Part shown: one piece after another, positions 31,848 to 37,443 of the stretch
Numbering within the stretch: position 1 is the first letter of the stretch
Layout: each line of letters opens with the position of its first letter
Assembly: GCA_937935245.1 (NCBI GenBank)
Contig: CALGXX010000006.1
Coordinates: 1 to 37,443 of the forward strand
Direction of reading: 5' to 3'
DNA length: 37,443 nucleotides
Origin: an uncultured Candidatus Saccharibacteria bacterium
GTDB lineage: Bacteria > Patescibacteriota > Saccharimonadia > Saccharimonadales > Saccharimonadaceae
Position numbers and translations under genes: made by a program
Notes under the pieces: model-generated
The model's database searches: none
What the model was told of the DNA's origin: nothing
The model's input: only the letters and a program-made list of their open reading frames with translations

Positions 31848-32126
31848 ATGATGAGTAATCGAATTATATTTCACAATTTTTCCGCCACTTATAACTGTAG
31901 TAGCTACGGCGCAGGCAGTTATACTAATGGTCAGCCATGTACTACTACTGGTCACCAAGAAAGCCATCAAGGAAGTAGTACTTCATATCAGACTGTTACA
32001 CAATCTGGTAATCTTCTCGAAAACACCGGAGAATCTTTATTTATAGGTCTTGCAATCGGTATATCTCTGATCGTTATTGCAATTATTCTATTGATAAATA
32101 AAAAGCGCCACTCCAAAAACAAGTAG
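31848..32126 (+). CDS. Small Gly/Tyr/Ser-rich tail-anchored protein with LPxTG-like end
   Basis: The 92-residue protein has no N-terminal signal peptide. It starts MMSNRIIFHNFSATYNCSSYGAGSYTNGQPC, with two Cys, then a Ser/Thr/Gln/His-rich stretch. The end is LLENTGESLFIGLAIG, a ~23-residue membrane helix and KKRHSKNK. That C-terminus has the layout of a sortase signal, although the motif is LENTG, not LPxTG, and no sortase is seen here. YG-rich small proteins of this kind are, from memory, common in Saccharibacteria. It is divergent from tatA and its 3' end overlaps the grpE terminator. Confidence 0.72.
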   Translation: MMSNRIIFHNFSATYNCSSYGAGSYTNGQPCTTTGHQESHQGSSTSYQTVTQSGNLLENTGESLFIGLAIGISLIVIAIILLINKKRHSKNK

Positions 32127-32129
32127 CGC
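32095..32129 (-). terminator. Terminator of the hrcA-grpE unit, inside the 3' end of the facing gene
   Basis: Minus-strand GCGCTACT/AGTGGCGC stem of 8 bp (one G-U pair), 9-nt loop and a TTTTTATTT tract, about 24 nt after the grpE stop. It overlaps the last codons of the plus-strand gene at 31848-32126. Confidence 0.7.
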
Positions 32130-32152
32130 ACTTATTTCATTATAAACGTCTA

Positions 32153-32617
32153 TTACTGACGAGTGACTTTTACCATTGCGTCGCGAATAACTGAGCCGTT
32201 CAAAGTATAGCCGGCGCGAAGTTCCTCGGCAATAATTTCCTTATCTCCATCCGTTGATTCGTCAAATTGAACAGCCTGATGAAATTCAGGATTAAACAAA
32301 GTTCCGGGTTTGGCGTCAATTTTCTCCAAACCAATCTCCTTCAACTGCTTGTCAAGCTGCTTACTAAGACCAGCCACACCCTTAACCCACGCATTATCTT
32401 GAAGTTCCTCTGGGACGTTGACAACAGCTCGCTCAATTGTATCAATGACTGGCAACAATTTCATCACCGATTTAGTTTGACCCATTTGATGCGCCGACTG
32501 CTTTTCCATCTCCACGCGCTTACGATAATTCTCAAAATCCGCTCGAGTCCGCTGCAGATCCGACGTCAGCTCGGCAATTTCTTTCTCTAAATCTTCAGCT
32601 TTTTTATTCTTCGTCAT
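32153..32617 (-). CDS. grpE: Nucleotide exchange factor GrpE
   Basis: GrpE releases ADP from DnaK. The 154-residue protein has the long N-terminal coiled coil (EKEIAELTSDLQRTRADFENYRKRVE) and the C-terminal beta domain (FNPEFHQAVQF, GYTLNGSVIRDAMVKVTRQ). AGGAGG precedes the ATG at 32617, and the start overlaps the stop of the small membrane ORF (ATGA). It is read from the hrcA promoter and so is under CIRCE control. Confidence 0.97.
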   Translation of the reverse strand: MTKNKKAEDLEKEIAELTSDLQRTRADFENYRKRVEMEKQSAHQMGQTKSVMKLLPVIDTIERAVVNVPEELQDNAWVKGVAGLSKQLDKQLKEIGLEKIDAKPGTLFNPEFHQAVQFDESTDGDKEIIAEELRAGYTLNGSVIRDAMVKVTRQ

Positions 32618-32775
32618 TTTTTCCTCCTTTTAAACAGCAAGACCAGATCACCACCAACCGTACCAGGCTCAAAGGCTAAAATACAAATCGCTCCAATAAT
32701 AAATATTATTATTGAAATTATTACAATCAGCCACGCCGGCAAACCACTTAATAGTCCACCAATCCATTCAGCCAT
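32614..32775 (-). CDS. Small membrane protein between hrcA and grpE (53 aa)
   Basis: Too short to be noticed easily but well supported. GGAGG lies seven bases before the ATG at 32775. The start overlaps the hrcA TAA (TAATG), and the stop overlaps the grpE start (ATGA). The protein starts MAEWIGGLLSGLPAW, has one strong membrane helix (LIVIISIIIFIIGAICILAF) and a basic end LLFKRRKK. It is presumably made with HrcA and GrpE on heat shock. No known family was recognised. Confidence 0.78.
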   Translation of the reverse strand: MAEWIGGLLSGLPAWLIVIISIIIFIIGAICILAFEPGTVGGDLVLLFKRRKK

Positions 32776-33485
32776 TACAATACCTCCTCTAGCATCGCGC
32801 CCGTACGACGCACTAGCTCCATCGTTCGACGATAATTTTGTCGCGTCGGACCAATCACACCGATGTAATTATCGCCACCAGACGATGACTTAAATTTACT
32901 TATAATCAACGTAGCTCCACTACTTTTACCAATTGGATTTTCGCTACCAATAAACACATTTAACGGCTCATCCGGCGCCGCTTCACGCAGCCACGGTTCG
33001 ATATTGTCAATCAATTTAGCAACCGCCTGAACATGATCGCCATCACCAAACTCTGGCTGACTGAATAACTGAGTCATTCCGTTCATATACAAACTCGAAC
33101 CAAATGACGCAAAACCAAAATTACCAGTCATTTCCACCAAACCATCAACCGCTCGACGAATCGCTTTGTCTGAAGCATCAACATTTGAATTGACGTGCGC
33201 CTCAATTGCCTTCGTGCTACTATCAATACCGCTCGGCAATTCCGTCATTTGCGCTGCCGTGATTCCATTGACATAAAAACGATATCCCTTATCTGTCGGA
33301 ATTCGACCCGCGCTCGTGTGGGGCGCTTCAATAAATCCCATCTCCTCAAGTTTTGCCATTTCACTGCGAATCGTGGCGCTACTCACGCCAAACAGTTTGG
33401 CTAGCGTTACGCTGCCAACTGGCGCCGCAATTTCAGCGTATTGTTCGATAATAGCGACAAGAATTGCTTGTTGACGTTCGGTCAT
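32775..33485 (-). CDS. hrcA: Heat-inducible transcription repressor HrcA
   Basis: HrcA binds CIRCE and represses chaperone genes. The 236-residue protein has the N-terminal winged helix (MTERQQAILVAIIEQYAEIAAPVGS and VSSATIRSEMAKLEEMGFIEAPHTSAGRIPTDKGYRFYV) and the C-terminal GAF-like domain ending IGVIGPTRQNYRRTMELV. A GTG nine codons upstream keeps the frame open but lies inside the CIRCE. The ATG at 33485 is six bases after the TATAAT and matches the family start. It is shorter than the ~340-residue Bacillus protein, mainly in the middle domain. Autoregulation is expected. Confidence 0.95.
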   Translation of the reverse strand: MTERQQAILVAIIEQYAEIAAPVGSVTLAKLFGVSSATIRSEMAKLEEMGFIEAPHTSAGRIPTDKGYRFYVNGITAAQMTELPSGIDSSTKAIEAHVNSNVDASDKAIRRAVDGLVEMTGNFGFASFGSSLYMNGMTQLFSQPEFGDGDHVQAVAKLIDNIEPWLREAAPDEPLNVFIGSENPIGKSSGATLIISKFKSSSGGDNYIGVIGPTRQNYRRTMELVRRTGAMLEEVL

Positions 33486-33520
33486 AGTCCAATTATATCG
33501 CAAATCTAGCACTCATACAA
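33486..33520 (-). promoter_or_regulatory. hrcA promoter, leaderless type
   Basis: -35 TTGTAT (33515-33520), 17-bp spacer, -10 TATAAT (33492-33497), 6-nt gap to the ATG at 33485. Confidence 0.75.
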
Positions 33521-33532
33521 GCAGAGTGCCAA
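33506..33532. promoter_or_regulatory. CIRCE operator of hrcA
   Basis: TTGGCACTC-N9-GAGTGCTAG on the minus strand, one mismatch per half-site from consensus, overlapping the -35. It is the fourth CIRCE in the window. Confidence 0.93.
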
Positions 33533-33535
33533 GCC

Positions 33536-34903
33536 TTATCGTCTTTCCGTAAAGTAGCGCGCTGCATCTGAAGAGAACAACATCATGATCATAATATGCA
33601 CACCAATTGAGATCAAAAGCAACATAATCGACGCATTAATTCGCCCAATTGTCACAGATAAAGATTCGGTGACAATAGCTAATGTCGCCACAGAAAGTAG
33701 CGAGATTCGCGCTCGGCTACTTCCTCGAAGTAACAGCCCAACCAGCACGATTTCCGCCACGACCAACAGTACATTAAAACCAGCCATCATTGACAGCATG
33801 GTATTCGCGGCATTTATATCAATTCCATCAATATTTGCAACCTGAACCAAAGTCGTCGGCCAGCTAGAAAAGTCCACCAGCATTTGCCCGATTGTGAATA
33901 ACGACGCCAGAATCATTAGTCCGCCGCCAATTAAAATCTGCGGTGGTCGGCGACCCCAAAGCTCTTCCAATAAGGTTTCGTGATTTCGCGGATGACGATC
34001 ATAAATTGTGCCGTCCATAATCACCCCGAGCCGCGTTGAAGCCGTGACATTATCGTCAGTCTTTATCCGACCAACTTCCAAAATCGGCAAATCGCCATCA
34101 GTGCGAATAGCATCTCCGAAACCGTTGCGCGAATGATAGCCCGTTGAAAAATCCTTTAATATCGTCACTCTAACATTTTTATTGTTACTTTTAACCGACT
34201 CAATGATATAATCTCGTTCAATATCAATATTCTCGTCAATCTTATGTGTGAACTGAAAAGTAAATAAAGAAAAGCCAATACTCTTATCGTATGTACCAGC
34301 CGCCAACCAATCAACTCGATGACCGCCAGGAAGAAGCCAGCCAGTTGGGCATCGCCAAAACCTAACATGATGACGACGCCTTGGGTTGCCGTCAACTTCC
34401 TGCTGATAAGCAAAGTCCTGCCGTCTGCCAAACAAAAATGCTGGCGACACCGGTGCATTTGGATAACTACGACCGCTCAGCACCGTAAGCACCATTTTCC
34501 AAGCTGATCTCGGAGTTATGTCATCCGCTAGAACCCAGCCAGCCTCAGTCATTGCCTTATGAAGCTTTTCTTCCGAGCCACGCACACTCAAATTGACAGG
34601 GTCGCTTAATACTCCGTCCGCCGTTCGCGTCCTGCCGATAAAATAGTTCGGCACGTACATATTGCTCAAAATTCGATGAAGCCTAGGCAGTGCCAAATAC
34701 GCCACAATTATCCACACAACAAAGAATAAGCCAACTAGCCACCAGCCGCCCGTCGCCCAACCTTCTCTAAGCACCAACCACGCCAACCAAAACGACGCCA
34801 AACCCGCAAAGATAAAAAAGGATTGGTCTAACAATGTAGTCAAGGTCTTCAAGGAACGATCTTGCCTGGCTGCTATTTTTTTTGGAGTTTTTACTGAACT
34901 CAT
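33536..34903 (-). CDS. Membrane protein with LssY C-terminal-type domain
   Basis: The 455-residue protein has two N-terminal membrane helices (about residues 28-75). A soluble domain matching LssY_C follows, with DPVNLSVRGSEEKLHKAMTEAGWVLADD, AFLFGRRQDFAYQQE, RRRHHVRFW and GTYDKSIGF. About four C-terminal helices (from ~320) end the protein. LssY domains occur in predicted lipid or glycan modifying membrane proteins; activity is unknown. The ATG overlaps the gmk stop (ATGA), and a TATAAT inside the last gmk codons lies six bases upstream, so both coupled and leaderless translation are possible. Confidence 0.85.
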   Translation of the reverse strand: MSSVKTPKKIAARQDRSLKTLTTLLDQSFFIFAGLASFWLAWLVLREGWATGGWWLVGLFFVVWIIVAYLALPRLHRILSNMYVPNYFIGRTRTADGVLSDPVNLSVRGSEEKLHKAMTEAGWVLADDITPRSAWKMVLTVLSGRSYPNAPVSPAFLFGRRQDFAYQQEVDGNPRRRHHVRFWRCPTGWLLPGGHRVDWLAAGTYDKSIGFSLFTFQFTHKIDENIDIERDYIIESVKSNNKNVRVTILKDFSTGYHSRNGFGDAIRTDGDLPILEVGRIKTDDNVTASTRLGVIMDGTIYDRHPRNHETLLEELWGRRPPQILIGGGLMILASLFTIGQMLVDFSSWPTTLVQVANIDGIDINAANTMLSMMAGFNVLLVVAEIVLVGLLLRGSSRARISLLSVATLAIVTESLSVTIGRINASIMLLLISIGVHIMIMMLFSSDAARYFTERR

Positions 34904-35610
34904 AGATTAATTATATCATTGAGGAGATTTCGAGCTACCAAACGCGCCTCGTCATCCTGACGCTTAAACACGTCGCCGCGCAAAATAATTTCCTCGGTCA
35001 CTCGAATTGCTCGCTCCAAATCGTCATTGATAATCACATGATAATACGGAACTTCAAGCGCGTAAGCCAACTCTTTTATCGCCGAGGCATGACGCTTTGG
35101 CCACTCCGCTTGAAAATCTTCTTCAGTTGCGTAACGCTTTTTTAATCGCTCAATCCAAGTTTGGCTATTTGGCGGCACAATAAAAATCGCAATGCTATCT
35201 GGCGCCAATCGCTCATATTCCTCCACGCCCTGAACGTCAATGTCGGTAATTGCCACGCGGTTCTGATCATGCGCTAATTTCAGCTCAGCCACTGACGTCC
35301 CATAAACCGTACCGTGAACAAACTTCGCTTCGATGAATTCATTATTTTGTAGCATATTTTCGGCAGTTTGCGAATCAATAAAATGATAGTCAATTCCATC
35401 TTGCTCGGCACATCCGTTATTTGCGCGTGGCGCGCGCGTAGTGTGAGAAACAATATCGCGAAACTCTGACGACTTCAGTAATTGTTTTTTTATCGTGTCT
35501 TTGCCCGCACCAGAAATTCCCGCAAGCAGCGCAATTTTTGTACTTTTAACCAACTCAATTGTCGATTCAGTTGGCTGATAATTTGCAATAAGGTCTTCAA
35601 TACTTGGCAT
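34900..35610 (-). CDS. gmk: Guanylate kinase
   Basis: Gmk phosphorylates GMP to GDP. The P-loop GISGAGKDT is at residues 31-39, with SHTTRAPRANNG (GMP-binding), GIDYHFID and IDVQGVEEYERL. The 236-residue protein is somewhat longer than the ~205-residue standard, with ~22 extra N-terminal residues and a longer C-terminus. The P-loop Asp in place of the usual Ser is a difference worth noting. It follows the deoxynucleotidase gene by nine bases. Confidence 0.88.
   Translation of the reverse strand: MPSIEDLIANYQPTESTIELVKSTKIALLAGISGAGKDTIKKQLLKSSEFRDIVSHTTRAPRANNGCAEQDGIDYHFIDSQTAENMLQNNEFIEAKFVHGTVYGTSVAELKLAHDQNRVAITDIDVQGVEEYERLAPDSIAIFIVPPNSQTWIERLKKRYATEEDFQAEWPKRHASAIKELAYALEVPYYHVIINDDLERAIRVTEEIILRGDVFKRQDDEARLVARNLLNDIINL
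34904..34915 (-). promoter_or_regulatory. Leaderless-type promoter of the LssY gene inside the gmk 3' end
   Basis: Minus-strand TATAAT (34910-34915), 6-nt gap, then ATG at 34903. It is embedded in the final gmk codons. Confidence 0.5.
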
Positions 35611-35619
35611 AATATTTAC

Positions 35620-36078
35620 CTATAATAACTCATCAAGTACAGATTGCCAATTGAGAAATTCAGAACTTCCAAAACGAATAAGCCGACCAGGAAACTCGCC
35701 CGCACCATTCGCCGTCCGATCGTCAATCAAAATATCGCCTCGACTCAAATTCTTTGCTGACGAAAAAATAACCTTACGGAAGAAAACATTATCCGAACCT
35801 TCGCCGCCAAAATACTTTTTCACCCACGCCAATTTATCACCCAAAGCCGTCGGATTTTCCCATGGAGAAGAAGATAAAATATATAAATCATATTTGTCTT
35901 TCAGGGCGTAAACCGCATCAATAGCTCCAGGCACTGGATCCATCAAAGAAAAAATTCCTGGAATATTATCGTGCTGGCCAGCAAACTCATCAATCAACTC
36001 AGGCGATATCTTTGTTAAAGCAGATTTGAAATCCGCCAAAACGCCATCCATATCAATATAAACAATAGGTTTTTTCAT
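35620..36078 (-). CDS. 5'(3')-deoxyribonucleotidase-like HAD phosphatase
   Basis: The 152-residue protein has the HAD nucleophile motif VYIDMDGVLADF (DxDGV), the motif II Ser in LYILSSSPWENP and the acidic motif ILIDDRTANG. This pattern fits the NT5C (5' nucleotidase, deoxy) family that dephosphorylates dNMPs. AGGGA at the lepA end precedes the ATG at 36078. Together with gmk it makes a nucleotide-metabolism pair. Confidence 0.88.
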   Translation of the reverse strand: MKKPIVYIDMDGVLADFKSALTKISPELIDEFAGQHDNIPGIFSLMDPVPGAIDAVYALKDKYDLYILSSSPWENPTALGDKLAWVKKYFGGEGSDNVFFRKVIFSSAKNLSRGDILIDDRTANGAGEFPGRLIRFGSSEFLNWQSVLDELL

Positions 36079-36080
36079 AG

Positions 36081-37043
36081 TTAATCCCTTTTCAGCATCA
36101 CCATAAACGCTTCGCTCGGTATGTCGACTTTACCAAAGCGTTTCATTCGTTTTTTACCGCGCGCTTGCTTGGCGAGAAGTTTCTTTTTACGACTGACATC
36201 ACCGCCGTAAAGATAGCCCGTAACGTCTTTTCGATAAGCGCCGATGTTTTCCCTGGCAATAAATTTACCGCCAATTGCCGCTTGCAACGAAACCTCAAAA
36301 CTCTGACGCGGCACGACTTCCTTCAATTTCTTAACAATCTCACGCCCCAAATGCTGTGATTCTGACCGATGACACATCACGCTCAACGAATCAACCATTT
36401 CGCCCGCCACATAAAAATCGACGCGCACCAAATCTTCCACTTGATAATCTGCCAACTCATAATTAAACGAACCGTAGCCGCTGGTAATAGATTTCAATTG
36501 GTCATAAAAATCCGTCAACAAATTCGCAAGTGGCGCCGCAAATGAAATCAGCGCCCGCTCGTCGATGTAACTCAGGTTTTTCTGGCGACCACGCTTACTC
36601 ACAATCAGCTGAATCACCGCACCGATGTAATCCTGTGGCACAACAATTTCGCCGTCAATCCACGGCTCGCGAATCTCTTTTATCTGCGCTGGGTCGGGCA
36701 ATTCACTAGCAGACTTAATATCCAGCTCCTCGCCATTCGTCAGACTCACTTGATAATCGGTACTCGGATTGGTCACAATTAAATCCAAATTATACTCACG
36801 CTCCAATCGCTCGCGAATAATGTCCATATGAAGCAGACCCAAAAATCCAATTCGCACACCATAGCCCAGCACTGGCGAATTCTCCGGCTCAAACTGCAAC
36901 GCCGAATCGCTCAGGCTCAACTTTTCAATTGCCTCTTTCAGGTCATTATAGTCTTCATTGGACACCGGGAAAAACCCCGCATAAACAAACGGCTTAACTT
37001 CTTTATAACCTGGAAGTGGTTGGACGGTAATTTCTTTGATCAT
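36081..37043 (-). CDS. lepA: Elongation factor 4 (LepA) C-terminal half, GTPase domain missing
   Basis: The 320-residue protein matches LepA from domain III to the end: PLPGYKEVKPFVYAGFFPVSNEDY, LGYGVRIGFLGLLHMDIIRERLEREY, EPWIDGEIVVPQDYIGAVI, and the LepA-specific end YGGDVSRKKKLLAKQARGKKRMKRFG. The usual ~600 residues include an N-terminal GTPase domain and domain II, which are absent. The 37044-37151 gap holds no coding remnant and the NUDIX gene precedes it. GAGGAT and a TATAAT lie just upstream, so the fragment looks expressed. It cannot hydrolyse GTP. It could be a decaying remnant or a repurposed ribosome-binding module. Confidence 0.85.
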   Translation of the reverse strand: MIKEITVQPLPGYKEVKPFVYAGFFPVSNEDYNDLKEAIEKLSLSDSALQFEPENSPVLGYGVRIGFLGLLHMDIIRERLEREYNLDLIVTNPSTDYQVSLTNGEELDIKSASELPDPAQIKEIREPWIDGEIVVPQDYIGAVIQLIVSKRGRQKNLSYIDERALISFAAPLANLLTDFYDQLKSITSGYGSFNYELADYQVEDLVRVDFYVAGEMVDSLSVMCHRSESQHLGREIVKKLKEVVPRQSFEVSLQAAIGGKFIARENIGAYRKDVTGYLYGGDVSRKKKLLAKQARGKKRMKRFGKVDIPSEAFMVMLKRD

Positions 37044-37069
37044 ATCCTCGGTAGATATTATACCATTTT
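37044..37069 (-). promoter_or_regulatory. Promoter -10 and ribosome binding site of the LepA fragment
   Basis: Minus-strand GGTATAATATC followed by GAGGAT next to the ATG at 37043. Confidence 0.55.
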
Positions 37070-37151
37070 TATTATGGAGAAAGATCGTCTTCCGGTATGC
37101 AGTTTCGTCTTTTGCTAATTGTAGGATATACTTTTTCGCTAACGTCTAGCT

Positions 37152-37442
37152 CTATTTTTTTCGCGAAAACAACTGACGATCCACTATCGCCCATGCCGCC
37201 AGCATAGCATAATTAGTAATCTTGCCTGCGTCAATCATACTCTGCACGTCAGCGATCGGCAACCACTGCGAAATAATCTGCTCTGCGTCGTCCGGCTGAT
37301 GCTGATAATCCGCTCTGGCGTATTCCCCGTAGACCACATATAACTTAGCGTTAGTACGACGGTTGTCAGGATAGAACCATCCACATTCTCGCAAATTATT
37401 CATAGCGACACCAGACTCCTCAGCCAACTCTCGCCGCGCAGC
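37152..37442 (-). CDS. NUDIX hydrolase, C-terminal part (cut by window edge)
   Basis: The reading frame is open to the window edge, and its first residues (AARRELAEESG) form the end of the NUDIX box (REx2EExG). It continues with WFYPDNRRTNAKLYVVYGEYA and ends SRKK. NUDIX enzymes hydrolyse nucleoside diphosphate derivatives such as ADP-ribose or oxidised dNTPs; the C-terminal part does not fix the substrate. The true start lies outside the window. Confidence 0.82.
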   Translation of the reverse strand, partial: AARRELAEESGVAMNNLRECGWFYPDNRRTNAKLYVVYGEYARADYQHQPDDAEQIISQWLPIADVQSMIDAGKITNYAMLAAWAIVDRQLFSRKK

Positions 37443-37443
37443 T

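Noticed and set aside
33486..33512. GTG start of hrcA nine codons upstream
   Set aside because: It lies inside the CIRCE and -35/-10 region; the ATG at 33485 matches the family N-terminus.
1..37443. CRISPR array, IS element, prophage or plasmid origin
   Set aside because: No regularly spaced repeats, transposase, integrase, terminase or replication initiator was seen. The tail-like genes lack any head, portal or lysis genes.
1..37443. Alternative genetic code with TGA = Gly (SR1/Gracilibacteria)
   Set aside because: TGA ends tsaE, gmk, pilN, pilO and the small hrcA-grpE ORF at sensible positions, and no gene needs TGA read-through.

Overview
The window looks like a chromosomal segment of a Patescibacteria/CPR bacterium, most likely a Saccharibacteria (TM7) close to the oral lineages. 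The basis is gene content and style: reduced core genes, a type IV pilus set without a secretin, ComEC without a nuclease domain, a short TsaB, lamin-tail and SGNH/VWA surface proteins anchored by a C-terminal membrane helix, and an actinobacterial-like surface protein. TGA acts as a normal stop (tsaE, gmk, dnaJ neighbours), so the code is standard rather than the SR1/Gracilibacteria code. No database search was possible, so the taxonomic call is inference.

Layout. 1-1497 (minus): tsaE, tsaB and the start of rny. 1558-7728 (plus): pilB-pilC, then pilM-pilN-pilO-small PilP-like protein, then a PRC-barrel protein. 7725-10000 (minus): recA, a 2H phosphoesterase and recX; a pilin-like gene diverges from recA at 10068. 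10465-14275 (minus): a PH-domain membrane protein and a two-gene surface unit with a large SGNH-VWA-PKD-TSP3 protein. 14338-17699: ruvB, a HIT-protein cassette, an unknown plus-strand gene, ruvA and ruvC. 17716-21974 (minus): a lamin-tail surface protein, a YebC regulator, comEC and tRNA-Lys. 22022-24437 (minus): a small membrane protein, DUF192, and a RimK-like ligase with a RimB-like protease.

24493-33532 is a heat-shock neighbourhood, dnaJ and dnaK on one side and hrcA-small membrane ORF-grpE on the other. It is controlled by four CIRCE operators and split by about 4.4 kb of accessory genes: tatA, tatC, a tiny twin-arginine protein, tail-fibre-like proteins and an actinobacterial-like protein, with a small tail-anchored surface protein diverging from tatA. 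33536-37442 (minus): a NUDIX gene entering from the right edge, a lepA fragment lacking the GTPase domain, a deoxynucleotidase, gmk and an LssY-type membrane protein.

The most interesting features are: at least eleven genes whose TATAAT (or TATACT) -10 box ends exactly 6 nt before the start codon, implying widespread leaderless transcription that includes ruvA, ruvB and ruvC; a HIT-gene cassette bounded by 35-bp direct repeats copied from the ruvB promoter; the Tat-linked surface module with a probable split or frameshifted tail gene; and LepA reduced to its C-terminal half behind its own promoter and ribosome binding site.
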